Assembly: GCA_022648685.1 (NCBI GenBank)
Contig: JALCMW010000001.1
Span: 186,001-250,000 of the forward strand
Length of the DNA stretch: 64,000 nucleotides
DNA from: Bacteroidales bacterium
Lineage (GTDB): Bacteria; Bacteroidota; Bacteroidia; Bacteroidales; UBA932
Direction of reading: 5' to 3'
The translations under genes and the position numbers were made by a program. The notes beneath the pieces were generated by a model. The model saw only the letters and a program-made list of their open reading frames with translations. It was not told where the DNA came from and did not search any database. Below are positions 17,968-26,996 of the stretch, piece by piece. Numbering within the stretch: position 1 is the first letter of the stretch; every line of letters begins with the position of its first letter.

Positions 17968-20211
17968 TTATTCGGCATTAACGGCGAATATCACCGCTCT
18001 TGTCGACGTATTGCTGACCGTAGTAAACGTATATTCGGTGTTTGCAGTCAGTGTCGTTCCAAGATCTATTGTTATCTTATCGGCTGCGGCCGCGGTAATC
18101 GTATAAGGCGGATTCCCGGTACAACCGTCATTTCCATTTATATCCGTACTCTTGACCAAAGTCTCACCGAGGCTCAGATTCAATGTGGTAACTTTGCCTA
18201 CCCATGAATAAGCATAGAATGAAATTTTAGATGATCCCGAAGGAACCGATATTGTAGCAGAACCGACTTTTGAGCTGGTTCCCAATTTCAATACGGCAAC
18301 ATCGGCTTGTCCGTTCACGGTAGCCGCCTGGTCATATGCGGAAGATACCGTTGTCCACGTAACATTGCTGGAGTAATTCTCACTGGAAGTTCCGGCCTGC
18401 GTAATTTTGACCGTATAAGTCTTTGTAGTAACATCGGCATCAGTAGAAACCGTAATATTTGCAGTTTTGCTTGTAGCCTCCGTATTTGCAGCGAAAGATA
18501 TGTTTACTGTTGCATCTCCGTTACCGGAAGTTTTGTCAAGCGTAAATGCCTCATTGTCGCTGGAAGCGGTCCAATCGACATTGGAAGTGATTGAAAATGA
18601 AGTGGATGTCTCGGAAGCGGTTGCAGACAAAGTAAGAGGACTAACATTGAAAATCTTGGCATTCGCATCGGCAGCCTTGATAGCCGTCGGCAGAATGTTT
18701 ACATATTTGTCACTGCCAGATAATCCTGCAAAGTAACCGGTAACAATTACGGCCTGGCCATCAAGTGCGGAGACGTTCAAATCATCCGACGGACCGGATA
18801 TGGAACCCGTCTTTGTAGTAGCTCCGGCAACAGCGATATTGTAGTATGTTTTGGTTCCGCTCGTCACAACTGACAACGTTCCGGTATATGTGATGTATTC
18901 CACCGATGTGGATGCATATGAATCGAATGTAGATGTTATGTCTTTTACTGTCGGATATGTCACTTCGGTACCTGAAGAAGCAACTGTAACCGTAGGAGCC
19001 GACAACTCCGGTATGGAGCCGCATGTGGTTTTGCTAGCCTCAATGGCAACCTTGTCACCAATCTTCACTGCAGCTGCAGATGTTGCACCGTAAACAAGTA
19101 TATTGCTGGTGCCGTCTGTAGCGACAAAGCTCGAAGTGCCCTTTGCAACCACCAATGCATCCTCGGTCTTGATTGCGGTACCATCAGCAAGAGCGATGAT
19201 TTCGGTAATGGTCTTAGGGGTAACGGGTTCGTCGCCACCAATCGTAATACCTTTGGAGAAATCTATTACGGTGCCGGCAGTGGAAGAAACGGAAAGTTTC
19301 AGATCATCCATACGATGAGCGCTCGTAAGATCTGATTTCACGTAAATATAAAGGGAAGAAGTACCCGAAGGAACGGTAAACACAGAGGATGCAAGATCCC
19401 AGCGTCCGTCTTTGTATCCGTTGGCAAACGAATATGACAACTCTACCCACTTGGTTCCGTCATTGCTGATATATACATGGAATTCCGTAGGATCGAATGT
19501 ATTGTCGTCGGCGCCATAAGCATATTTCTCGGTACCGAAGGAAAGTGAATAATCCACGCCTGCTCCCAAAGCGATGTTTTTGACTTCGAAATGAGAATCC
19601 GAACCGAAGAACATATTATTTACTCCGGAACCTGCATAATCGGAATAACTGCCGTTGGAATTGCTGTTGTTGCGGGCGGACATTCCGGAATATTCGTAGT
19701 CGACATTCGCGATGCCCGTGCCTTTTTCATTTTTCCAGCCTTCGAATTGATCCAGATAAGGCCAGCTTGAAGAACTGGTTCCGTAAGTCTGCGTCGCCGC
19801 TTCCTTATCGAAGTCATTTGCATAAACGATATTGTCCTCTTCAGAACCCGTACCGGCCTGATTTACGGTGAGTGTCTTGGAATCGAATCCGATATCAAAA
19901 GTAACGGTACCGGACCTGTCAAGACCGGTATTTTCCAAGACGGTGATAGTTACCGTCTGGGCATCAGTCGAAGCCTTCCCGCTTGCAGGGTCAACTGCAA
20001 TCCAATCTACATTCGAGGTAGCATTCCAATCTCTGGTTGCAGTAATCTGAATGGTCTGGCTGCCTGAAGTTTTCTCTATAGATAATTCGCTTACAGAAAT
20101 ATTCACTGAAGGCGTTCCCAGATCTTCTTTATTATCACCGCCGCAACCGACGACAAGAAAAGCAAGAGCCGAGAATGATAATAACAGATTTGTAAATTTC
20201 ATATTTTTCAA
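17968..20211 (-). CDS. Large surface lipoprotein with BACON, beta-sandwich and OB-fold-like domains
   Basis: 747 aa. The lipoprotein signal ends at C23 (VVGC). Visible parts in order are: a BACON domain (about 31-120, ending LTVNQAG), a jelly-roll-like carbohydrate- or ligand-binding type domain (about 128-315, with HVYISNDGTKWVEL), an OB-fold-like domain (about 322-405), a second OB-like domain (about 410-505), a second BACON domain (about 508-605, ending VKITQAG), and a C-terminal beta-sandwich (about 610-747). No catalytic motif was seen. It is the first gene of the nuclease operon behind a strong promoter, so it is probably the most abundant product, a surface binding protein. M4 is an alternative start. 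Confidence 0.8.
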   Translation of the reverse strand: MKNMKFTNLLLSFSALAFLVVGCGGDNKEDLGTPSVNISVSELSIEKTSGSQTIQITATRDWNATSNVDWIAVDPASGKASTDAQTVTITVLENTGLDRSGTVTFDIGFDSKTLTVNQAGTGSEEDNIVYANDFDKEAATQTYGTSSSSWPYLDQFEGWKNEKGTGIANVDYEYSGMSARNNSNSNGSYSDYAGSGVNNMFFGSDSHFEVKNIALGAGVDYSLSFGTEKYAYGADDNTFDPTEFHVYISNDGTKWVELSYSFANGYKDGRWDLASSVFTVPSGTSSLYIYVKSDLTSAHRMDDLKLSVSSTAGTVIDFSKGITIGGDEPVTPKTITEIIALADGTAIKTEDALVVAKGTSSFVATDGTSNILVYGATSAAAVKIGDKVAIEASKTTCGSIPELSAPTVTVASSGTEVTYPTVKDITSTFDSYASTSVEYITYTGTLSVVTSGTKTYYNIAVAGATTKTGSISGPSDDLNVSALDGQAVIVTGYFAGLSGSDKYVNILPTAIKAADANAKIFNVSPLTLSATASETSTSFSITSNVDWTASSDNEAFTLDKTSGNGDATVNISFAANTEATSKTANITVSTDADVTTKTYTVKITQAGTSSENYSSNVTWTTVSSAYDQAATVNGQADVAVLKLGTSSKVGSATISVPSGSSKISFYAYSWVGKVTTLNLSLGETLVKSTDINGNDGCTGNPPYTITAAAADKITIDLGTTLTANTEYTFTTVSNTSTRAVIFAVNAE

Positions 20212-20245
20212 TATTTTAAATTATTAGTAATTAGCCTTGGTTTTG

Positions 20246-20276
20246 CAAATATAGTAAAGATATCAAGTATTGCAAA
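20246..20276 (-). promoter_or_regulatory. Strong promoter of the nuclease/TonB receptor operon
   Basis: On the minus strand this reads TTTG (20276-20273), a 19-base spacer, and TATATTTG (20253-20246). That is an exact match to the Bacteroidota -33/-7 promoter. Transcription would start near 20239, about 28 bases before the ATG at 20211. Confidence 0.82.
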
Positions 20277-20451
20277 AACGTATTTTAAAAAAAATCCGCC
20301 ATAAAATAATATAAAAAGAAAGATGATTATCATCATAAACGAATTTATATAAAGATTGGATGCATCACAGCTATATTATATAAATAAAAAACAATTATTT
20401 TGATTTATTATAAAATAGCAATATCCGGCAAGATAAAACGGATATAAATAA

Positions 20452-20485
20452 AACAGGGTGGCAGTAATATTACTGCCACCCTGTT
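20452..20485 (-). terminator. Perfect 34-base palindromic terminator
   Basis: AACAGGGTGGCAGTAAT is followed directly by its exact reverse complement. The hairpin starts 20 bases after the stop of the gene ending at 20505, and the minus strand then runs TTTATTTATATCC. It closes the transcription unit 25317-20505 and separates it from the promoter at 20246-20276. Confidence 0.88.
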
Positions 20486-20504
20486 AAAATATGATATCGT
20501 AATA

Positions 20505-22022
20505 TCAGTTTTTAGTGACCGATGTCACAATGATATTTACATATTTGCCACCGGAAATCGAAGTGGTGTATCCTTGGATCGTAACGTTCTCACCATTCAT
20601 GTCGGCAAGACCGAAACTGTCCAATGGATAAGACAGAGATCCTATAGCCGTCGAGGCCCCGGAGACATGAAGGTTGTAATATGTACTTGTACCGCTTACG
20701 GTTACTGCAAGCGTACCGGTAACCTCAATATACTTGACCGGACAAGCAGGATCCGATTTACTCTTTCCGGAAGTTGCCGCTATCATTGCATCCAGACCGG
20801 CGCCGTCAACTACAGTGACAGCAGGTACTGTTATCTTGCCTGAACCGAGGACATCATAATCGATATTGCTCATCTCCATTCCGAAGTTATACACCGAAAT
20901 GGCTCCTGCAACCGTCCTTATCTTTCCAATGGCATAATCGTCAGGAGTGAATGTCCTGCCATAATAAACCTGAACGGAAGCGGAAGTATCTGTCAGCACG
21001 TATGCCTGTTTGCTTATTGCAGTCACTTTTCCTACAACGCAGGCATAAGAAGTACTGGCCGGATCTATGGAAGCAATGCTCACAGGATCAGGAAGATTTC
21101 CTTTCTGTGTAACTACGGATGTTACAGAAGAAGACTGGGAAGAGATTGAAGACGTGAATGTCACCGTCGCGGAACGCGGAGCCAGACCTGTATTCTCGTC
21201 AGCGAAGAATGAAACGGTTGCGCTAGTCCCCGAAGTTACAAGGGAAGATACATGAAGCCATGATTTGGCCTCGTCAGGGATGACAATCGAAAGTCCGTCC
21301 CCTTTGCATGTAAGTTCCAGGTCGAAAGCCGCGCTTTCTTTTGCCAGCGTAACAGGATCGCTTTCCACTTTCACAAGGGATTTGGAAACGCTTACGACAT
21401 GAACATTGACGAGTTCAACGGTAGTGCCGTAAGTGGATCTCGGACCCTCGACGGTAACGACATCTCCGACATCTATGCCCATGCTGGACCAGTTGAATTT
21501 ATCGTTGGAATCAAGGGTGCCGTAAATGTAAACACTTCCTGTTGCATCTTCAATATACCAGTTGCCGTAGGTCGTACTTGCAATTCTGGTGCAAACACCC
21601 GTTACCTGATAGGACTTCCCATCGGTCCCGGCAAGAACCTGGGCGCAAGTGGAAGGTTCTGCAATTTTCACTCCCTGTATCACATCCACATGTTGTGTCT
21701 TGCCGGCGCAAATTATCTGCACATCAATATTGCCCTTGCCTGTCAGGGTTTCCGGAGCCGTGAATGTAACAGTTGTCTCACCCGGGTTTCCGCTCATAGG
21801 TGAAACGGTAAGCCAGCTTGGAATGGTACTCTCGTCAAAATGCCAGGAGGAGTCTTTGGCTGTGACTTTAATAGTCGCAGAACCGCCGGCCATATCGATG
21901 GAAACGAAAGAACTTGAAACTTGAATCTCATCAAGTGTCTTGATATCATCATTCTCCGTACATCCGACAGCAATTATAGCGAGCCCTGCAATGAGAGCTA
22001 AAAGTAAATATCTTAATTTCAT
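20505..22022 (-). CDS. Surface lipoprotein of alternating BACON and OB-fold-like domains
   Basis: 505 aa. The lipoprotein signal ends at C21 (AVGC). A BACON domain at about residues 32-117 is followed by an OB-fold-like domain (about 120-212, with the strand set YQVTGVCTRI, NWYIEDATGSVYIYG and DVVTVEGPRS), a second BACON domain (about 215-310), and one or two further OB-like units to the end (KVTAISKQAYVLTD and EVTGTLAVTVSGTSTYYNLHV). No enzyme motif was seen. It lies 19 bases downstream of the Oar-like receptor and ends at a strong terminator, so the two form a receptor/lipoprotein pair. OB units of this kind also occur in extracellular nucleases such as Bacillus YhcR, which fits the nearby nucleases; ligand binding is inference. 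Confidence 0.8.
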   Translation of the reverse strand: MKLRYLLLALIAGLAIIAVGCTENDDIKTLDEIQVSSSFVSIDMAGGSATIKVTAKDSSWHFDESTIPSWLTVSPMSGNPGETTVTFTAPETLTGKGNIDVQIICAGKTQHVDVIQGVKIAEPSTCAQVLAGTDGKSYQVTGVCTRIASTTYGNWYIEDATGSVYIYGTLDSNDKFNWSSMGIDVGDVVTVEGPRSTYGTTVELVNVHVVSVSKSLVKVESDPVTLAKESAAFDLELTCKGDGLSIVIPDEAKSWLHVSSLVTSGTSATVSFFADENTGLAPRSATVTFTSSISSQSSSVTSVVTQKGNLPDPVSIASIDPASTSYACVVGKVTAISKQAYVLTDTSASVQVYYGRTFTPDDYAIGKIRTVAGAISVYNFGMEMSNIDYDVLGSGKITVPAVTVVDGAGLDAMIAATSGKSKSDPACPVKYIEVTGTLAVTVSGTSTYYNLHVSGASTAIGSLSYPLDSFGLADMNGENVTIQGYTTSISGGKYVNIIVTSVTKN

Positions 22023-22041
22023 ACTATTATCGGATTATGAA

Positions 22042-25000
22042 TTAATTAAACATATATTTGAGACCGATCTGGGCGTACCAGCACTGGCCGATGGAATGAT
22101 CGTAAGTCCAAGTCTTTACACCTGGCTGAACGGCAGCCGGAGTTGAGAAGACAGGAACACCGCTCGCATTCACCCCTTCGTACGTGAGTATACGGCCCGA
22201 ATTCAAATTAGGATTCATATATTTGCTGACTCCCCAAGATGAATTGAACATATTGAGCAAGTTGCTGATATTGAAGTTGAGTTGCAAAGTGTTGACGGAT
22301 TTGCCGATATTGATCTTGAAGTCGTGCGCGTAACGGAAATCGACAGTATGCGCCCATGGGGAATAAACGCTGTATGCTTCCGCATATTTGCCTTTATGGC
22401 TCTTTAGATAAGAGTCGTGCTCAAGGTAATTCCAGAAACGGTCTGCATCATCCTGCGATACGAACATCAATTCGTCCTTTGATTTAGGAATATAGATGGC
22501 GTCATATTTATAACTGTCGCCATTCATATCATTGGAATACATATAGCTGTAATTGTAACCTCCCCTCCAAGCTTCATAGAAGAAACTGTAATGATTGTTA
22601 GAGCGATCATCTATAGTAAGGGAAACATATGCACGATCCGGAACCACGTACTGTGAATTGTGCAGTTTCGTGTTATTTGGACCTTCGTAAGTAGGAATAT
22701 AAGTAAATGCAGAAGAAGCATCAGAACCAGGCATACCTGTAAGTTCCTTTGAAATGGTATGGGTATAAGCGGCAGCTACATTTATGCCCTTGACAGGCTG
22801 CATATGCAAAGAGAAGCTAGCCGATCCGCCATAGCCTTTGCTTGTATTCGTAAGAACAAAAGCGTTAGGCATCCCTTTGACTTCATTTTTGGAATTAATA
22901 TAGGTATATTTGTAATTGTCAGGATAGATAGGACGATTGTCCGGTCCGTTGAACTTGGCAAATCCATTGACAGGGAGAATGCTCCAGTCGGAAATCCTCA
23001 CGCCGTTGATTGTCTTGTTGAATATGCCTTCTGCGGTAACACTCATTGGGAAAGAGACTGGAATAGCATAATCGACAGCTACGGAAGTCTTCCAAACCTG
23101 AGGCATCTTGAATTTCGGATCTACGGCTGCGAAAGTGGATGAAATGGATCCGTCTTCAGGAGTTATTTCCGTAGGATACCCGAGAGCAGCCCATTTTTTC
23201 TTCATATCCGCAATGTTGGTGATAAGGTCGCCGGCAAATTCCTTCAAGTTCGGATCTCCAACCCTGATCTTGCCATTATACTGGACCATACCCGAGTTCG
23301 TAGGCATATTCGTAAAGAATACAAGAGGCAGACGACCCGAGAAAAAGCCGGAACCTCCACGGACCTTTAAGCTCTTGTTACCGAAGACATCCCAGTTGAA
23401 ACCGACTCTGGGAGATACGGTAAGATTGCTCTTGGGCCATTTTCCCGTATCTATATGACGGCCGTTGTAATCAAGGTCATAAACGGCTTGGTTTGTAACC
23501 AGATCTTCATTGTCGAAGAAAAGTCCGTCAATACGCAAGCCTGCGGTAAGTTTGAATTTCTCATTGACATTCCATTCATCCTGGGCATATACCCCGGCCT
23601 TGTTGTAACGTACACGGGCGGCAGGATTATTGGCATTGAGATTGTCATAACCGTAAGTGAAGCAGACTGTTTCAGGGGTTGCTCCATTAAGGAAATCATC
23701 GAGGGAATTGTAACGGTAATATCCCGTACCGTTCCTCATATAAGAGTTGTCGGCCATCTGGTGTTCATAGCTGACACCTGCAGTGATTTTGTGAGATCCG
23801 ATATAATAAGTCAGATCGTCCTTGATATTGTAAACGGTATTGTGCACACCATTATGCCACGTGAACAGTTCATAGCCAAGAGAGATGTACGGAGTAATAG
23901 TACCCGTACCGTCAAGGATATCTATGAAAGGAAACTCCGAAGAATCGGTTCCGCGGACATCATCAAGCTTTGAATAAGTGGCAAGCAGCTGATTGGAAAG
24001 CTTGTCGTTCAGACGGCTGTTGAAGTCGAGAGAAAATGAATTGACAAGATTCTGCAGAGAATACATCGAATTTGCATAAGACATGGAGTACTGTGACATA
24101 CGGGCTTCGGTAGTACGTGTCTCTGCATCCGAAGAAGATGCGTTGGGAGAAACCCATGAATTGTTGAGCGTATGGTTGTATCTGAGGGCGAGATGATTGT
24201 TCTCGTTGATGTTCCAATCTATGCGGGCAAGGATTTTCCTGTTGCTTTCATCGGCAGGGAAATCGGTATAAGAGCCTGTGTCATAGCCGTATTTCTCTTT
24301 TACATAATCGGAAACTTTCTGCAAATCAGCCACAGTAGTCCGTGAAATGTAAGAATCAGCATCTGCTACTCCGTCGACTGAACCCCTCCAGCGGTTGACA
24401 ACGGTAGGAATAACCGACTGTTCGTAATTGACGAAAAAGAAAAGCTTGTTCTTGATAATAGGACCGCCCAGAGTCAAACCGTAAGTGGTTAGCCTATCCT
24501 TGTCGCGGGCACCGGAAATCTGTTGTCCGTCAATGTTGTCACCGCGGAGATTTTCATTCTGGTAATAGACATAGGCGGATCCCTTGAAGGTGTTGGTACC
24601 GGATTTGGTAATGGCATTGACACCGCCGCCGATAAAGTTTGTCTGACGGACATCGAAAGGAGAGACCACGACCTGTACCTCTTCTATGGCATCGATGGAT
24701 ATAGGGTTCCCTCCTCCGGGAAGCTTGGAAGAAAGTCCGAAATTATTATTGAAATTTGCGCCGTCAACAGTGAAGTTTGCCGTACGTCCGTCAGCACCGG
24801 CAAAGCTCATTCCATTTCCGCCGTAAGGCGAAAGTCTGGCGATATCGGTGATACTTCTGCTGATAGTAGGGACCGAAGAAATCTGGGAGCTTGAAATATT
24901 GGTGGCGGCACCGGTCTTCTCAACAGAGAACTTTGAAGAAGGGGAAGCCATCACAACAGCTGAAGCAAGCTGTGTCCTGTCTTGCTTTACAACAGTATTC

Positions 25001-25317
25001 AAACTGAAAGTTTCGCCTAATTGCAATGTTACTTCATCGAATTCCTGAGTCTGGAATCCAAGGAAAGATATTGTCACTTTATAAGGACCGCCTACACGCA
25101 TTCCATTGATGACATAGCGTCCCTCGTTATTGGCAACAGTCGCATATTGAGTTCCGGATGGCACATGGACGGCAACAATAGCCGCTCCTGCCAAAGGTTC
25201 TCCATTCTCTTCCGTGATGCGACCGGCAAGACTGGATGTGGTGACCTGCGCAAAAGCAACAGCACCACCAAGGATTGAAAATAAAAATAACAACCCTTTT
25301 TTAAACAATTGAATCAT
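22042..25317 (-). CDS. Oar-like TonB-dependent receptor
   Basis: 1091 aa. A signal peptide (cleavage near AFAQ, residue 24), a carboxypeptidase-regulatory-like domain (about 28-112), a plug (about 125-235, with NFTVDGANFNNNFGL and EEVQVVVSPFDVRQTNFIGG) and a large barrel ending in LKYMFN can be seen. The plug wording and the size place it in the Oar-like group rather than SusC, and there is no SusD beside it. It is first in its transcription unit, followed by the 505-aa BACON/OB lipoprotein. Its upstream region holds no clear TAnnTTTG element on the minus strand. Substrate unknown; Oar-type receptors are linked to protein or large-substrate transport in some relatives. Confidence 0.88.
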   Translation of the reverse strand: MIQLFKKGLLFLFSILGGAVAFAQVTTSSLAGRITEENGEPLAGAAIVAVHVPSGTQYATVANNEGRYVINGMRVGGPYKVTISFLGFQTQEFDEVTLQLGETFSLNTVVKQDRTQLASAVVMASPSSKFSVEKTGAATNISSSQISSVPTISRSITDIARLSPYGGNGMSFAGADGRTANFTVDGANFNNNFGLSSKLPGGGNPISIDAIEEVQVVVSPFDVRQTNFIGGGVNAITKSGTNTFKGSAYVYYQNENLRGDNIDGQQISGARDKDRLTTYGLTLGGPIIKNKLFFFVNYEQSVIPTVVNRWRGSVDGVADADSYISRTTVADLQKVSDYVKEKYGYDTGSYTDFPADESNRKILARIDWNINENNHLALRYNHTLNNSWVSPNASSSDAETRTTEARMSQYSMSYANSMYSLQNLVNSFSLDFNSRLNDKLSNQLLATYSKLDDVRGTDSSEFPFIDILDGTGTITPYISLGYELFTWHNGVHNTVYNIKDDLTYYIGSHKITAGVSYEHQMADNSYMRNGTGYYRYNSLDDFLNGATPETVCFTYGYDNLNANNPAARVRYNKAGVYAQDEWNVNEKFKLTAGLRIDGLFFDNEDLVTNQAVYDLDYNGRHIDTGKWPKSNLTVSPRVGFNWDVFGNKSLKVRGGSGFFSGRLPLVFFTNMPTNSGMVQYNGKIRVGDPNLKEFAGDLITNIADMKKKWAALGYPTEITPEDGSISSTFAAVDPKFKMPQVWKTSVAVDYAIPVSFPMSVTAEGIFNKTINGVRISDWSILPVNGFAKFNGPDNRPIYPDNYKYTYINSKNEVKGMPNAFVLTNTSKGYGGSASFSLHMQPVKGINVAAAYTHTISKELTGMPGSDASSAFTYIPTYEGPNNTKLHNSQYVVPDRAYVSLTIDDRSNNHYSFFYEAWRGGYNYSYMYSNDMNGDSYKYDAIYIPKSKDELMFVSQDDADRFWNYLEHDSYLKSHKGKYAEAYSVYSPWAHTVDFRYAHDFKINIGKSVNTLQLNFNISNLLNMFNSSWGVSKYMNPNLNSGRILTYEGVNASGVPVFSTPAAVQPGVKTWTYDHSIGQCWYAQIGLKYMFN

Positions 25318-25484
25318 AGACTATTAAATTGATAATGAGTATTTCGAGGCTAAAATCTGACCGCTAAGTTAATACAAATAATTGAAAAAAAATCAATATT
25401 CCCGAAATGGAATATACAATTAAAAGAAATCCTCGGCAAGGAACATCTAAAGCAAATATTTTTTGCAAATTATATAAAAATTCA
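25318..25484. other. AT-rich spacer between divergent receptor and metK
   Basis: About 170 bases with no ORF or hairpin I can support. It must hold the promoter of the minus-strand receptor gene. The nearest -7-like string, ACAAATAATTG around 25374, is shifted by one base from the consensus, so I do not call it. Confidence 0.5.
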
Positions 25485-25492
25485 TATCTTTG
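25462..25492 (+). promoter_or_regulatory. metK promoter
   Basis: TTTG at 25462-25465, a 19-base spacer, and TATCTTTG at 25485-25492 match the Bacteroidota -33/-7 consensus exactly. Transcription would begin around 25499, just before the first arm of the SAM-II riboswitch. Confidence 0.85.
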
Positions 25493-25503
25493 CCCACATG
25501 ATT

Positions 25504-25551
25504 TTGTGGAGCGATTTGACTGCTTGCAACCACGTTAAAAAAGTGCTAAAA
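25504..25551 (+). ncRNA. SAM-II (SAM-alpha) riboswitch upstream of metK
   Basis: The P1 stem is GTGG (25506-25509) with CCAC (25530-25533). The loop has the conserved GATTTGAC (25513-25520) and GCTTGCAA just before the closing arm. The 3' part GTTAAAAAAGTGCTAAAA (25534-25551) carries the conserved TTAAA and GCTAAA strings. ACT at 25519-25521 can pair with AGT at 25542-25544 to form the H-type pseudoknot that binds S-adenosylmethionine. SAM-II is known from Alphaproteobacteria and Bacteroidota, where it represses methionine/SAM genes. Here it lies about 100 bases from the metK ATG, so direct masking of the ribosome site is unlikely; see the hairpin at 25611. Confidence 0.88.
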
Positions 25552-25571
25552 TGTTGATTCGAGGTTAGGTA

Positions 25572-25622
25572 ATGACCTGTTTCATATCAATGTTTTGTGT
25601 TTTTTGTTACGGCTCCGCTTAA
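25572..25622 (+). CDS. Possible 16-codon Cys/Met-rich leader peptide of metK
   Basis: An ATG at 25572 opens MTCFISMFCVFCYGSA and stops at 25620-25622, inside the first arm of the terminator-like hairpin at 25611-25632. Five of 16 residues are Cys or Met. The position resembles attenuator leader peptides, where stalling at scarce codons changes the fold of the RNA. It could equally be chance in a T-rich leader. There is no supporting ribosome-site evidence, which is normal for Bacteroidota. Confidence 0.25.
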   Translation: MTCFISMFCVFCYGSA

Positions 25623-25637
25623 CTGTGGGGCTTTTTT
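25611..25637 (+). terminator. Terminator-like hairpin between riboswitch and metK
   Basis: GGCTCCGC (25611-25618) pairs with GTGGGGCT (25625-25632, with G-U pairs), loop TTAACT, and is followed by a run of six T (25632-25637). The metK ATG is 17 bases beyond. With the SAM-II aptamer upstream this looks like the expression platform: premature termination when SAM is bound. A small hairpin AGGT/ACCT at about 25567-25578 lies between them. Confidence 0.65.
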
Positions 25638-25653
25638 GTTATTATATTAAGTT

Positions 25654-26985
25654 ATGAATTATTTATTTACATCGGAATCGGTATCGGAAGGTCATCCCGA
25701 CAAGATTTCAGATCAGATCTCAGACGCTATTCTGGACGAATTCCTCAGACAGGATCCGGAATCCAAGGTAGCTTGCGAATCATTCTGCAGCACCGGTACA
25801 GTAATAGTAATGGGTGAAGTAAGGTCAGAAGCTTACGTGGATATACAGTCCACGGTAAGAAACGTCATAAAGGAAATCGGATATAACAAGGCCGAATACA
25901 TGTTCGACAGCAATTCCTGCGGAGTCCTTTCGGCTTTGCACGAACAGAGCGCGGATATAAGCCGGGGAGTAATAAAAAAGGATCCCGAAGAACAGGGAGC
26001 GGGGGATCAGGGTATGATGTTCGGCTATGCCTGCCATGAAACGGAAGAATACATGCCGGTACCTCTCGCATTGTCGCATAAAGTATTGCAGATCCTGGCA
26101 GACATCAGAAAGAATTGTCCCGAACTTATGCCATACCTCCGACCGGATGCCAAATCACAATTCACGGTCGAATATGACGGGCTTACACACAAGCCAGTCA
26201 GAATCCATACAATAGTCATCTCGACCCAACACGATGAATTCGTGGCTGAGGAACTGGGAAAGATTTCTTATGCCGATGCCGTAAGGCAATACGGACAAAC
26301 GAAAGTGGACTTATCAATGCAGGAAAAGATCCGGAAAGATATTTCCGGGATACTCATCCCGCGGCTTGTATCATCCCTTCCGGAACAGACTGCAGCTCTG
26401 TTCAAGGGAGATTATAATTTATTGGTCAATCCTACCGGGAAATTCGTCATAGGAGGCCCTCATGGTGATACGGGGCTGACAGGCCGGAAAATCATTGTAG
26501 ACACATATGGCGGAAGAGGAGCTCACGGAGGAGGAGCATTTTCCGGAAAAGACCCGTCAAAAGTCGACAGGTCTGCAGCTTACGCCGCAAGGTATATTGC
26601 AAAAAACATGGTGGCTGCAGGAGTCGCTGACGAAATGCTGGTCCAGCTGGCATACGCAATAGGCATAGCGGAACCGGTGAGCATATTCGTAGATACATAC
26701 GGGACAGCGGCAAAGGATTCTTCAGGAGAGAAAATATGTGATGAAAAAATAGTATGTGAAATAGAAAAACTTTTCGATCTCCGCCCTGCCGAAATCATCA
26801 GGAAATTCGGACTCAAGAATCCGATATACGAACCTACGGCCGCTTACGGGCATATGGGCAGAAAACCATACAAGAAAACAATAAAAGTGATACGCGGCGG
26901 AGTCGAGAAAGAAATCCAGGCACAGTTTTTCGGATGGGAATTGCTTGATTCAGTAGATAAAATAAAAGAAGACTTCGGATTATGA
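25654..26985 (+). CDS. metK: S-adenosylmethionine synthetase
   Basis: 443 aa; makes S-adenosylmethionine from methionine and ATP. Active-site landmarks are the catalytic His of SEGHPDK (H14), [12 protein letters not shown] at residues 115-126, [14 protein letters not shown] at 267-280 and [17 protein letters not shown] at 292-308. It is longer than the E. coli enzyme (384 aa) by inserts in the middle and the C-terminus, as is usual in Bacteroidota. It is monocistronic: a SAM-II riboswitch and a terminator-like hairpin precede it, and convergent smpB follows after 11 bases. Confidence 0.97.
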   Translation: MNYLFTSESVSEGHPDKISDQISDAILDEFLRQDPESKVACESFCSTGTVIVMGEVRSEAYVDIQSTVRNVIKEIGYNKAEYMFDSNSCGVLSALHEQSADISRGVIKKDPEEQGAGDQGMMFGYACHETEEYMPVPLALSHKVLQILADIRKNCPELMPYLRPDAKSQFTVEYDGLTHKPVRIHTIVISTQHDEFVAEELGKISYADAVRQYGQTKVDLSMQEKIRKDISGILIPRLVSSLPEQTAALFKGDYNLLVNPTGKFVIGGPHGDTGLTGRKIIVDTYGGRGAHGGGAFSGKDPSKVDRSAAYAARYIAKNMVAAGVADEMLVQLAYAIGIAEPVSIFVDTYGTAAKDSSGEKICDEKIVCEIEKLFDLRPAEIIRKFGLKNPIYEPTAAYGHMGRKPYKKTIKVIRGGVEKEIQAQFFGWELLDSVDKIKEDFGL

Positions 26986-26996
26986 CGGAACCGGAT

